The notes below the pieces were generated by a model. The model was not told the DNA's origin. It was given only the letters and a program-made list of their open reading frames with translations, and did no database searches. The position numbers were made by a program, and so were the translations under genes. Positions 47,192-56,375 of a DNA stretch of 64,000 bases are shown here, piece by piece. The DNA comes from Flavobacteriales bacterium (GTDB taxonomy: Bacteria; Bacteroidota; Bacteroidia; Flavobacteriales_F; PHOS-HE28). Numbering within the stretch: the stretch's first letter is position 1; every line of letters starts with the position of its first letter. The stretch covers positions 317,496 through 381,495 of the forward strand of contig JADJCS010000020.1 of the NCBI GenBank assembly GCA_016703105.1, in the 5' to 3' direction.

Positions 47192-50100
47192 GGGCCGGTG
47201 GGTTTGGCCGATGGGCCGACGCCTTCCTTTTTGCGCGCGTCCTTCCGCCGCTGGCGCACCGCTTCCCGTTCCAGAGCACGCGCTTTCTCGTTCTCCTCGA
47301 AGTCGCGCGTGTGCATCAGTGCGATACCGCTGTCGGTGATCTCACCATCGTAGAGGTCGAAGGCGTTCTCGTAGAATCCGCGTAGCCGGAACCGGCCATC
47401 GCGCGTGAGGTCGTAGATGATGGCGTACTGTGCGGCCCGCGTGCTGCTAACGTTGCCACCGCTGCCTTGCTTCTCGTCCACACCCACCGAACCACCCACC
47501 TCGAAGCTCAAGCGCTTGTTCAAGAAGCTCTTGCTCACTTTGTAATCCACGGAGGTGCGTTGGTAGGTGTTGGAACCCTGCACTTGGTCCACGGTGTTCA
47601 CGCCGAGCTGTATATCCACGCCCTTCACCAGACGCCCCGTCACCTTGTTCAATTGATCGGTGAGGATGCCGTTGACCGAGTTGCGTGCCGCGTTCGTCAC
47701 CAAGCCACTGGTGGGCGCCCCGCCCGCCCCTTCATCCTGGATGAACGAGTTGAGCACCAGCAGGCCGAAGACCTGGCGGTTCCGTTCTTCCTCCCGGCTC
47801 TTCTCCGCCAGGCGGTCCAGTTCATCGTTCACCTTCGGATAGCTGTTCCGGATGTCGCGGGGGAGGTCGATGCCGAAGCTGATGTCCGGCTTCTTCACCG
47901 CACCAGCGATATTGATGAGCACTTCGAACGGCAGCCGCGCTGCGAGGCGATTACGTTCCGCTTCGCTCAATGCGCCACTCGCATTGGCCACTAACGGATA
48001 GGCCGCGCTCTCCGCAACATACCGCGCCTGGATGTCCATCCGGGCGCCGATGGGATCGCCATCCCAGACCACCTGGCCGCCCGGCACCAGATCGAAGCGC
48101 TTCTTCACGAGCCCATAGAATTCCAGCGTGTATCCGCCCTTGCTCAAAGTGAAAGGACCGTTCATGAGCATCTCCCCATCAGGGGTGAACCGGAAGCGCA
48201 GATCGCCATCGCCTTGAAAGGTGGCTTGATCGCCCGTGGTGGGATCCAGCACCACCGCGAACTCGGCCCTGGGGTCGATGCGCAGATGCAGATCGAGGTC
48301 CACCGCGGGAAGCTGCGCGCGCAGCGAATCGCGCAAGCGTTCCTCATTGGTGGCCACGTGCGTAGTGTCCGTTCCGGCCAGGTCCGTGGTGAACTCCACG
48401 ATGCCGTCGCTCTCTACGAGCTTCACCTGGCTGCCCGGTAGCACAACGCTCAGAGCGGTACCGGCGAGGATGCCCAGGTCGCCTTTCACTACGGGTGCAC
48501 GGTCCGTGCCCGTGATGCGCACATCCGCCGAAGCCAGCAGATCGCCATAGAAGAGCGCATCGCGTGATGGCGTGCTATTCACCAATTGGAAGGAATCCGT
48601 ACGCAGCGCCAGATCGAAGCGCATGCTGGAAAGATCCTCCGTGCGTACCTGGCCATCGAGCAGGAACTTGTTCCCAAGGCTATCGATCACGGTGAATTCA
48701 TGGAAGTAGAAGCCGGTGGCATCGGCGAGCACGCGTTCGTTCCGTAAGGTGTAGCGCGCACCGGTGCGTACGACGCCGAGCGCCGCATCGGTGAAGGTGA
48801 GATCCCCCTGTACGCTGTTGCGGCCATTGGCGGTTTTCCAATCCACCGCACCCTTGAGGCCTCCGTTGATGTCGTACAGCACACCGCTCACGAAAGGCTG
48901 TAAGAAGGACATGTCGACAAGGCCGATGTCCGCATGCGCTTCAATGGAAGGCCGCTCTTTTCCACCGTCGAAGCGCACGCTGGCGTCCAACACGTTCGGT
49001 CCGTTCTCGAAGCGCGCCGTGCCTTCGTAGCGCTCCTCGCCCGCATCGTGCGCCTCCACCACAAGATCACCTAAAGGATGCCCGACCACCACCAGGTCAT
49101 CCACACGCAGATCGGCGCGCATGTTCGAGCTACCGCTCAACGGCACCGATACATCGCCGCTAAGGGCACCGTCGATAAAGGCCACGGTATCATCGACGGA
49201 AATGACGTTCAACACATTGCCCATGTTGAACTTTTCGAGATGGACCACCGTGGTGTTGGCGTTCGTGATCAGTTCCACGCGCTGCGCTCCACTGCTCAAA
49301 TTGAAATGCTCGGCCACAGGACCCGTATCGGTGAAACGTATCGCGTTCTCTGCATCCACTTCCCACGTCAGCGTATCGAGCACCAGGCCTTCGGCGATAT
49401 GCATCGAGACCCCATCGTCCAAGCGTTGGAAGTCCATCGGCACTATGTACGAAGCCGACCTCTCGCCATCGCGGATCCTGAGTTCGGTGCGCAAAGTCCC
49501 CGGACCGGAGGCCGCAGTGAGCGCGAGCCTATGGATATGGTAGGTCTGATAGCGCGCGCTGTCCATGCGGAACGATCCGTTGAGCGCGTTGCCTTGCGCG
49601 TTCGCTTCGATGCGCACACCGCCGATGGCGAAATCCTTGTAGCGTAGTACGGGTAGATCGATGTTCAGTTGGAGCCCATCAGCATCGCCATCGTAGTGGC
49701 CAATGAAGTTCTCCAGCTCGATGGCCTCCAGATCGGGCAGCACGATGCCGGTGAGCCATTCTGTGCGCGGTAGGGCTACGCGCAGGTCCATGCGGGTGCC
49801 CGGTACCGGGGTGAAGGAGCTGTCCGTGCGGAAGTAGCTCAGCAGTTTCTCCTTCGCACGCGGCAACAGGCTATCCATCGGCACGTTCGTGCTGTAGTTC
49901 ACATCAAGCGCGTCCGTGTCCAGTTCGAACAGTGCGGAGTCCGAAGCGAGCCTACCGTTCGCCGCGAACTCTTCGAAGCGGAACGAACGCTCGGTGTTGA
50001 ACAGCATCACGCTGTCCCCCTGGATCGCGAACGCAATGAAACCATCCGTGGAGAAGGTCGCTGTTCCGCGCCATCGTCCTTGCACGTTCAAGGGATGGTT

Positions 50101-52296
50101 GTACCAGCCCATCTCCTTCAGTCCAAGCCGATCCGCACGTATGGCCACCGCACCGGAGACGGTATCGCTGCCTATCGGCCAGCGCGCATCCGCGTCCAAC
50201 GTGATCGCCAGGGAAGGTGCGGTGGTGACGATCCGTGCATGGAGCGAATCACCGTCCACACTTCCGACAAGGTGTGTCCCGCTCAGATCCTGCCCATGGT
50301 ACTCCAAGCGCGATGGGTCCACCTCGATCCGCCCGGAACGTGCTGATGAATTGAGCGCATGACCTTCGACAAGGACATGCGCGCTTACGATACCGATAGC
50401 CGTATCCGCCGTGAAGCGGCCGAGGTCCACATTGCGGATCTTGAGATCGGCGCCCACTTCGTCCGGCATACGATCTCGAAGACCGGAGATGGTGGCTTCC
50501 CCTTCCACGTCCCCGAGATCGCTCCCCAGGGCGAGAGCCGCTTCCAGGTCATGACCGTTGCCGTTCAAACGGACGTGACCTGACAGACGTGTGGGCAGTG
50601 GAACGTCGGCAGGCAGATATGGCGTTATGACCTCGCGCAGGCCAGGACCCATGTTGATCTCGTGCAGCTCGGCGTGGAAGACGCTGTTCGGTAGGGCGGC
50701 GGGATCCTGCGCATCGCCCACGAGATGAACAATGGTGCCGCGATCGCCAAGGATGTCCAGCCGCACCGTATCGATGCGTTCCGCAGTACCGCGGAAGGCG
50801 ACCTGGGTGTTCCAAACCTCATGCGCGTCCATGGGCTTCGGTAGTTCAACGCCTAATTGCGCCAGCAACTTGGGAAGTGTGGCGAGATCAACGTTGGATG
50901 CAATAGTCCCTTGCAGCGGTATTTGTTTCGGGTAACGGTGGACGGTGGTGAGATCGCCTGGTGTTGCCGTAGCCGAGAAACGGACCTCGGTACCATCCAT
51001 CGCGATCATGCCCTCCTCCGTTCGGACCAAGGCCGATGTGGCGTTCATGTCCACGCTCGCACGCAGCTCCGTCCCTTTCGCGCCGGTGGCTGAGAGCGCT
51101 TCGAGGTGTACCGCAAGTCGATCATCGCTCACCACCACGTTGCTGGCGTGCAGGTCGATCGCGTGGAACACCAAGTGGTCCGTGTCTAGAAGTTCCGCTG
51201 GATCGCGGATCCCCCCTCGATGCATTTGGAAGTCGCCGCCAGCAAGTGTCAGTTCGCGCACGCCGATGTCGTGGCCGCGTGTCCAGAAGCGGAAGCCATC
51301 GTGTTGGTCGAGCCAGGCGGGTAGGGTGGTGGTCCCGGTATCCCTTGGGAGCCTGGGTTGGTGGTCCACCATGCCGAAATCGACATGATCCAACACGACC
51401 GCTGCGAACCGCATGCGTTGCCGATCGAGCGCTATGCTATCTACCATAAGATCTCCTTTGCCCAGGGTGATCCAAAGACTATCACCGCTCACGGAGTTCG
51501 CGAGGGTGAAGGCCACGTCCTCCAGAGCCAATTCCTCCAGGTTGAGGTCCAGATGCGAGAACGGGTTCTTCAGCTCGGGATAGGGATCGGGTTGGTGCGG
51601 TCCCGGTCTGGTCCGAAGGTCGACCCGAGTGTTGGCGAGTTGGAACGAGGTGACGTGGAACATCAATGCCGCCGCGTCCATTTCCTGCATATCCACATCG
51701 AGTTCGCCCAGCCGCACGCTCATGTCTAACCCACCAGGCGCTAATGCCATATCAAAGCGGACATCCTCCAGCACCAGGCCGGACATGGAGAAGGGCATGG
51801 GTTCGCCACGTTTCTTATCCGCTTTGTTGCCGTTCCCCTTCCGTTCCCCGGCGAGAGCATTGATGATGTAGGTGAAGTTGAAGGTGCTGTCAGCGTGTTG
51901 CTGGATGACAGCCCGCACGTGCCTGAGCTGGGTTCCGTTCAGATGGATACGACCACCGATCAGGGCGCTGAGGCTGAGGTCGGCTTTCAATTCACCGGCG
52001 TACAGCAGGGTGTCCCCTTGTTGATCGAACAGGAGGAGCCCTTCCAAAGCGACACCGACCGGGTAACGCAGCGCGAAATGATCGAGCCGCACGGTCGAAC
52101 CGATCTTCTGCTCGAGAAAGCCGATCGCTTTCGAGCGCAAGACGTTCTGTACCGGAGGCAGGTAAATGAGCAGGACCAGCAGAGCCAGCAGAACTGCGGG
52201 AAGCAACAGGGCCCACAGCAGGACACGCCGCAACCTGCGCTTCCAACGCGGGCGCGCGGAAGACGTTGCCGGGCCGTGCTCCTCAGCGCGTGGCAT
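47188..52296 (-). CDS. tamB: TamB: translocation and assembly module inner-membrane protein
   Basis: 1,702 residues. A single N-terminal membrane helix (LLWALLLPAVLLALLVLLIY, ~26-46) follows a basic cytoplasmic segment. AsmA-like start (VQNVLRSKAIGFLEQKIG), then a very long repetitive beta-taco region. The conserved C-terminal TamB/DUF490 domain is at ~1,300-1,560 (GDLRFRFTPDGEMLMNGPFTLSKG is typical). It spans the periplasm and delivers to TamL at the outer membrane. In E. coli the length is ~1,260; Bacteroidota versions are longer. No gap or frameshift is visible. The 245 bp upstream, to the nadE stop at 52542, hold nothing I recognise beyond a weak TATGTTCT. Confidence 0.92.
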   Translation of the reverse strand: MPRAEEHGPATSSARPRWKRRLRRVLLWALLLPAVLLALLVLLIYLPPVQNVLRSKAIGFLEQKIGSTVRLDHFALRYPVGVALEGLLLFDQQGDTLLYAGELKADLSLSALIGGRIHLNGTQLRHVRAVIQQHADSTFNFTYIINALAGERKGNGNKADKKRGEPMPFSMSGLVLEDVRFDMALAPGGLDMSVRLGELDVDMQEMDAAALMFHVTSFQLANTRVDLRTRPGPHQPDPYPELKNPFSHLDLNLEELALEDVAFTLANSVSGDSLWITLGKGDLMVDSIALDRQRMRFAAVVLDHVDFGMVDHQPRLPRDTGTTTLPAWLDQHDGFRFWTRGHDIGVRELTLAGGDFQMHRGGIRDPAELLDTDHLVFHAIDLHASNVVVSDDRLAVHLEALSATGAKGTELRASVDMNATSALVRTEEGMIAMDGTEVRFSATATPGDLTTVHRYPKQIPLQGTIASNVDLATLPKLLAQLGVELPKPMDAHEVWNTQVAFRGTAERIDTVRLDILGDRGTIVHLVGDAQDPAALPNSVFHAELHEINMGPGLREVITPYLPADVPLPTRLSGHVRLNGNGHDLEAALALGSDLGDVEGEATISGLRDRMPDEVGADLKIRNVDLGRFTADTAIGIVSAHVLVEGHALNSSARSGRIEVDPSRLEYHGQDLSGTHLVGSVDGDSLHARIVTTAPSLAITLDADARWPIGSDTVSGAVAIRADRLGLKEMGWYNHPLNVQGRWRGTATFSTDGFIAFAIQGDSVMLFNTERSFRFEEFAANGRLASDSALFELDTDALDVNYSTNVPMDSLLPRAKEKLLSYFRTDSSFTPVPGTRMDLRVALPRTEWLTGIVLPDLEAIELENFIGHYDGDADGLQLNIDLPVLRYKDFAIGGVRIEANAQGNALNGSFRMDSARYQTYHIHRLALTAASGPGTLRTELRIRDGERSASYIVPMDFQRLDDGVSMHIAEGLVLDTLTWEVDAENAIRFTDTGPVAEHFNLSSGAQRVELITNANTTVVHLEKFNMGNVLNVISVDDTVAFIDGALSGDVSVPLSGSSNMRADLRVDDLVVVGHPLGDLVVEAHDAGEERYEGTARFENGPNVLDASVRFDGGKERPSIEAHADIGLVDMSFLQPFVSGVLYDINGGLKGAVDWKTANGRNSVQGDLTFTDAALGVVRTGARYTLRNERVLADATGFYFHEFTVIDSLGNKFLLDGQVRTEDLSSMRFDLALRTDSFQLVNSTPSRDALFYGDLLASADVRITGTDRAPVVKGDLGILAGTALSVVLPGSQVKLVESDGIVEFTTDLAGTDTTHVATNEERLRDSLRAQLPAVDLDLHLRIDPRAEFAVVLDPTTGDQATFQGDGDLRFRFTPDGEMLMNGPFTLSKGGYTLEFYGLVKKRFDLVPGGQVVWDGDPIGARMDIQARYVAESAAYPLVANASGALSEAERNRLAARLPFEVLINIAGAVKKPDISFGIDLPRDIRNSYPKVNDELDRLAEKSREEERNRQVFGLLVLNSFIQDEGAGGAPTSGLVTNAARNSVNGILTDQLNKVTGRLVKGVDIQLGVNTVDQVQGSNTYQRTSVDYKVSKSFLNKRLSFEVGGSVGVDEKQGSGGNVSSTRAAQYAIIYDLTRDGRFRLRGFYENAFDLYDGEITDSGIALMHTRDFEENEKARALEREAVRQRRKDARKKEGVGPSAKPTGP

Positions 52297-52541
52297 CTAG
52301 TGAGGTTGAGGGGGCGAAGAACATACCACGGATGGATACCTGATGCTTGACGGTGCAAGATGCGCAACCGGCTGACCTGCCCGGGCTCCGGATCGTTTGC
52401 TGCGATCAACGCCTGGCTGCTGCGGATCGATGCATGAGGCGCAGAATACCCCGGATCGGGGTAGGAACTCCCACCGCTCCAGGACGCCCACCGCGAGGGT
52501 ACGGAGGGGTTGCCGAACGCGCGGAGACCCCATTATTGAGG

Positions 52542-53339
52542 TCAACTTTTCAGATCCTCCGGGACCTTGCACACCGGGATGGGCTCGACCTTATGCCGGT
52601 TGGCCGCTTTCCGCCGATCGAATATGTGCAAGACCTCCTGCTGACGTGCACTGAGTTGCAGCGCGGACGGATCGATCCCGCGCTCGCGGAGTTCCATGGC
52701 CCATTCGAGCTCCGGGTAGCTCGCGCCGATCTGGTCCTCGTCGCTGCGGTCGTCACCCCAGAGACCATCGGTCGGCTTCGCCCGCATAATGCTCTCGATG
52801 ATGCCGAGCTCGCGGCCCACGGCATACACCTCGGTCTTGGTCAGATCGGCGATGGGGGACAGGTCCACACCACCATCACCGTATTTGGTGAAGAAGCCCA
52901 CACCGAAGTCTTCCACCTTGTTGCCTGTGCCTGCCACGAGGTAGCCGTGCAGACCGGCGTAGTAATACAGTGTGGTCATGCGCAAACGTGCACGGGTGTT
53001 GGCCAGGGCGAGTTCCATCGCCACATTGTCCGTGTGCTTTGTGAGTACGGCCAGCATCTGGTCGAATACGGGGGTGAGCTGCACCACTTCCATTCGCACA
53101 CGGGCGTAGGATCCGCGGAGAGAAGCGATGTGCTCCTGCGCCCGCTGTACCTGTGCAGGCGCCTGATGGATGGGCATCTCCACGCACAACACGGGCAGAT
53201 CGGTGCGCGCGCAGAGCGCGCTGGTCACGGCGCTGTCTATGCCACCGCTCACACCCACCACGAAGCCCTTCTGTCCGGAACCCTGTGCGTAGCGAAGCAG
53301 CCAGGTGGTGATATGATCGATGATGCGGAGCGCTTGCAT
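52542..53339 (-). CDS. nadE: NH3-dependent NAD+ synthetase
   Basis: 265 residues. ATP pyrophosphatase P-loop GVSGGIDSAVTSAL at ~29-42; NARLR-equivalent NTRARLRMTTLYYYAG at ~120; GTGNKVEDFGVGFFTKYGDGGVD at ~140. It has no N-terminal glutaminase domain, so ammonia is the nitrogen donor. It amidates deamido-NAD in the last step of NAD synthesis. The neighbours gldB and gldC are the usual company of nadE in Flavobacteriia. A hairpin terminator of the upstream gene lies between them. Confidence 0.95.
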   Translation of the reverse strand: MQALRIIDHITTWLLRYAQGSGQKGFVVGVSGGIDSAVTSALCARTDLPVLCVEMPIHQAPAQVQRAQEHIASLRGSYARVRMEVVQLTPVFDQMLAVLTKHTDNVAMELALANTRARLRMTTLYYYAGLHGYLVAGTGNKVEDFGVGFFTKYGDGGVDLSPIADLTKTEVYAVGRELGIIESIMRAKPTDGLWGDDRSDEDQIGASYPELEWAMELRERGIDPSALQLSARQQEVLHIFDRRKAANRHKVEPIPVCKVPEDLKS

Positions 53340-53354
53340 TCGGCTTTGAAAGAG

Positions 53355-53384
53355 GAAAGCCCTGCCGATCCGTGCAGGGCTTTC
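53355..53384 (-). terminator. Terminator hairpin after the beta-barrel gene
   Basis: GAAAGCCCTGC, 8-nt loop, GCAGGGCTTTC: perfect 11-bp stem, followed on the minus strand by a T/C-rich tail (CTCTTTC). It sits in the 65 bp between the beta-barrel gene stop (53405) and the nadE start (53339). Confidence 0.65.
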
Positions 53385-53404
53385 GATGAGGTGATCAGGT
53401 GGGC

Positions 53405-54175
53405 TCAGAAGTAGATGCCCAGCAACAGTTCCAGGTAGTGGGATTTGCCGTGCGTCTCCACGTTGTCCTTGATGTCCACGTTGGAAAGGAAGAGCTGGCC
53501 CTTGCTGAACACGTCCGTAAAACCATTGTTGTAATTCACGCCGAAGACCATGGCGGTGTTCCCGGCGAATTTGTACTCCGCTCCGGCGCCTACGATCAGC
53601 GATGCGCGGAACGGAGAGGTCTCGTCGGAGTGTTTCGCTTTCTCTTCCGCGACATATTCGGAATAGTTGAAGCCGTCCGGGGTGGTCGTTGTAAGGGTGT
53701 ACTCATCGCTCTTGGCGGAGATGTTGAAGGCCGATCCAAAGCCCAACTGACCGAAGTAGGTCATGTAGCCCATTTCGTTGGTCTTCAGTTTGACCATGAT
53801 CGGCACCTCCACGTATTGGTAGCGGCGTGCATACTCATGCGCGGGCACGCCCACGTTAACGTTGACCGGAGCGTCTCCAGTGGTGCTGGTCTGCAAGGTG
53901 AAGGGCTTCACTACCTGGTTGCCACCGGAGATGTTCATGAACACCCCGGTGCTCAACGCATAGTTGTCCTTGCCGAGACGGAAATCACCCATCAAGCCGA
54001 AGGTGAAACCCGCAGCCATGCCATTGCCCTCCACTTCCTTCGTGTCACTCTTGATCCACCCCAGGTTCGGGGCCACTTTGATCCCGAGTTTGAACCCCGG
54101 CGAGTCCGTGTCCTGTGCTATACCGCTTTGGCCTAAGGCCGCGATGGCCGCCAACGTGAGGATACCCTTCTTCAT
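53405..54175 (-). CDS. Outer-membrane beta-barrel protein (PorT/OmpX-like)
   Basis: 256 residues from the ATG at 54175, which gives signal peptide MKKGILTLAAIAALGQSGIA. The body alternates amphipathic strands (FKLGIKVAPNLGWIKSD, RYQYVEVPIMVKLKTNE, SLIVGAGAEYKFAG) and ends in ELLLGIYF with terminal Phe, the pattern of small PorT-like barrels. Despite the label, a role in type IX secretion is not proven for such family members. Transcribed divergently from gldB; its TACCTTTG promoter lies inside the 5' coding end of gldB as I call it. Confidence 0.8.
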   Translation of the reverse strand: MKKGILTLAAIAALGQSGIAQDTDSPGFKLGIKVAPNLGWIKSDTKEVEGNGMAAGFTFGLMGDFRLGKDNYALSTGVFMNISGGNQVVKPFTLQTSTTGDAPVNVNVGVPAHEYARRYQYVEVPIMVKLKTNEMGYMTYFGQLGFGSAFNISAKSDEYTLTTTTPDGFNYSEYVAEEKAKHSDETSPFRASLIVGAGAEYKFAGNTAMVFGVNYNNGFTDVFSKGQLFLSNVDIKDNVETHGKSHYLELLLGIYF

Positions 54176-54188
54176 AGTTTTGCCGCCC

Positions 54189-55226
54189 ATGTGGAGCTGG
54201 GCCAAAGGTAGTCTGAGGAAGCAAGGCCCGGTCGTATCCGTTGCTTTCGCGTTGGTCTTGTCCGCATGCGGTGGGGGCACCGGATCGAGCGGAGTGGATC
54301 CCGTCCCCATCGAGCTGTCCTTCTTCCGACTTGACCAAGCGCTCTTCCACGCGCCACCGGATTCCATCGCGAGCGTGAGCCTTCGGCTCTATGCCGAGCA
54401 GGGTGATTTCTATCGTTTCTACGTGGAAGAGATCCTGCGGGCCGCGCCGATCGATGACCCACGGCTGGGCATGGCTTTGTTGCGATTCACGCAGGATCCT
54501 GATTGGAGCGCGGTACAACGAAGTGCGGACAGCCTGTTCGGTGGTATGGATGAGCAAAGGGCCCAGCTCACCGATGCGTTCGGTCGGTCGCAGGCCCTCT
54601 TCCCGGAGCGGCCTGTCCCGCGTATCGTGGTGTTCAACTCGGGGTTCAACTACGCGATCTCACCCACCGACAGCGTGCTGGGTATCGGCATCGAGTGGTT
54701 CGTGGGTGCGGAGCATCCCGTGGTGCGCTACCTGGCGCCCGATGCTTTCCCCAACTATGTGAAGGAACGTATGCGGCCGGCGATGCTTGTACCTTCTGCC
54801 GTGAAGGGTTGGGTGATGGTACACTTCCTGGAGGACGCGCAGGGCAAGGACCTGCTCACGCATCTGGTCGCCGTTGGCAAGGTGATGGCGCTTGTCCAGG
54901 CACTGTTGCCTGAAGAGGATCCCGCATCGCTGTTGGGATATACCGCCGAACAGGTGAAGTGGTGCGAGGCGAACGAGTACAACATCTGGAAAGAGCTTGT
55001 GGGCAAGCAGATGCTGTATAGCGGCGACGATGAAGTGATCGGCCGCATCATGAGCGATGGCCCGTTCACCAATGGTTTCCCGCACGAGAGCCCGGGGCAG
55101 ATCGGGCAATGGATAGGCCTGCGGATGGTGACCAATTATCTGAAGGACCACCCGAACACGACCTTCGCGCAACTTTTCTCCATGAAGGATCCTCGCGAAG
55201 TGCTCAAGAGCTACCGCCCCAGATAG
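54189..55226 (+). CDS. gldB: Gliding-motility lipoprotein GldB
   Basis: 345 residues from the ATG at 54189, giving a lipoprotein signal with lipobox LVLSAC (~22-27). Conserved GldB segments: IELSFFRLDQALF (~40), FYRFYVEEIL (~75), IGIEWFVGAEHPVVRYL (~165), NEYNIWKELV (~262), GRIMSDGPFTNGFPHESPGQIGQWIG-type region (~288). GldB is required for gliding and chitin use in Flavobacterium, probably acting in the envelope. Starts upstream of 54189 would run into the divergent gene. 75 bp of purine-rich DNA separate it from gldC. Confidence 0.9.
   Translation: MWSWAKGSLRKQGPVVSVAFALVLSACGGGTGSSGVDPVPIELSFFRLDQALFHAPPDSIASVSLRLYAEQGDFYRFYVEEILRAAPIDDPRLGMALLRFTQDPDWSAVQRSADSLFGGMDEQRAQLTDAFGRSQALFPERPVPRIVVFNSGFNYAISPTDSVLGIGIEWFVGAEHPVVRYLAPDAFPNYVKERMRPAMLVPSAVKGWVMVHFLEDAQGKDLLTHLVAVGKVMALVQALLPEEDPASLLGYTAEQVKWCEANEYNIWKELVGKQMLYSGDDEVIGRIMSDGPFTNGFPHESPGQIGQWIGLRMVTNYLKDHPNTTFAQLFSMKDPREVLKSYRPR
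54203..54210 (-). promoter_or_regulatory. -7 promoter element of the beta-barrel gene
   Basis: TACCTTTG on the minus strand, 27 nt before the ATG at 54175; it overlaps codons 5-8 of gldB. Confidence 0.5.
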
Positions 55227-55301
55227 AAAGGAAGAAGGCTAAAGGGCAAAGGTGAAAGGCGAAGGGGTGCAGACGAAAGACGTTGATCATTGAACAATGC
55301 C

Positions 55302-55631
55302 ATGAAGACCTCCGATATCCACCTTTCCGTGCAACTCGACGACAACCATGTTCCTGTGCGGATAGATTGGGAGGCGGAGGATGGTGGTGTGAAGAGCAGC
55401 AGCAAAGCGGTGCTGTTATCGCTGTGGGACGAGCAAGAGAAGAACACCCTGCGCATCGATCTCTGGACCAAGGAAATGAGCGTGGAGGAGATGAAGGCCT
55501 TCTTCCACCAGAACATCCTTACGCTGGCGGACACCTTCGAGCGTGCCACCGGTTAAGTGAAGATGGCCGCACAGATGCGCGATTTCGGGGCCTACTTCGC
55601 CGAGCACATGTTGCCGGAGTTGAAGAAGTAA
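55302..55631 (+). CDS. gldC: Gliding-motility protein GldC, with an in-frame TAA
   Basis: Open from the ATG at 55302 to a TAA at 55554-55556 (84 codons), then open again in the same frame for 24 codons to a TAA at 55629. The first part matches GldC (SDIHLSVQLDDNHVPVRIDW, KNTLRIDLWTKEMSVEEMK, LADTFERATG). The second part (KMAAQMRDFGAYFAEHMLP) is the expected GldC C-terminus. A single T-to-G change (TAA to GAA) would restore a normal ~108-residue protein. So the stop is a sequencing error, a real nonsense mutation or read-through. GldC is a small soluble component of the gliding machinery. Confidence 0.8.
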
Positions 55632-55644
55632 GAAGATTGCAGGA

Positions 55645-55680
55645 GCAGGGGCAGGCGCGAACGTCCATTGCCCCTGCGCC
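55645..55680. terminator. Hairpin between convergent gldC and engB
   Basis: CAGGGGC (55646-55652) pairs with GCCCCTG (55670-55676), and GGCGC/GCGCC offers an overlapping alternative. Located in the 55 bp between the gldC and engB stops. The sequence shares CAGGAGCAGGGGCAGGCG with the complement of the trmB leader hairpin. Confidence 0.5.
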
Positions 55681-55686
55681 TTGATC

Positions 55687-56304
55687 TCACTTCCAACGTG
55701 CGTTCACTCCATCGATGAAGCTGAGCAGTGCCTCCCGGCCCAGGTAGGTCTCTGAGGAGGTCATGAAGATCTCCGGGAACTTTTCCCATGTCTTCTTCAG
55801 CTCGCGCCGCATGGCGGCGATATTGCTGTCCACCTTCGGCTGTTTCAGCTTGTCGCACTTGGTGAAGGCGAGCACGAACGGAATGCCTTGCTCTCCGAGC
55901 CATTGGATCATCTCCAGGTCGTTCTTCTGCGGTTCCAGCCGGGCGTCCACCAGCAAGAAGACGGATTGCAGGTTCTCGCGTTCTTTCAGATAGGCCTCGA
56001 TCATGCCTTTCCACGCGGCGCGTTCCACCTGGCCCACTTTGGCGAAACCGTAGCCCGGTAGATCGGCGAGCATCCACGGACGATCGTTCGTCAACGTACC
56101 CTCCACCCGGAAGTGTTCCACGTTGCGTGTGCGGCCTGGGGTGTTGCTCACGCGCGCCAACTTGTTGATGCCCACGAGCATGTTGATCAATGAGCTCTTA
56201 CCCACGTTGCTCCGCCCGATGAAGGCGTACTCCGGTAGCGCGGGTTTCGGCCAGTGCGCATGGGTGCGGCCGCTACCAAGATGTTCTGCGCGGAGGGTGA
56301 TCAT
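55687..56304 (-). CDS. engB: Ribosome-biogenesis GTPase YsxC/EngB
   Basis: 205 residues. G1 FIGRSNVGKSSLIN (~28-41), G2/switch TPGRTRNVEHF (~55), G3 LADLPGYGFAKVG (~80), G4 FTKCDKLKQ (~147), G5 TSSETYLGREAL (~182). It assists late 50S ribosomal subunit assembly. The length is normal. It is convergent with gldC and shares its strand with the alpha/beta-hydrolase gene upstream, 71 bp away, so the two may be co-transcribed. Confidence 0.95.
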   Translation of the reverse strand: MITLRAEHLGSGRTHAHWPKPALPEYAFIGRSNVGKSSLINMLVGINKLARVSNTPGRTRNVEHFRVEGTLTNDRPWMLADLPGYGFAKVGQVERAAWKGMIEAYLKERENLQSVFLLVDARLEPQKNDLEMIQWLGEQGIPFVLAFTKCDKLKQPKVDSNIAAMRRELKKTWEKFPEIFMTSSETYLGREALLSFIDGVNARWK

Positions 56305-56375
56305 GGTTCTGGTGCTCGGTTGTCAGGTATCCGCTAACGGCCGTGACCGCGGGAGCCACCTTCAACGGACAACCA

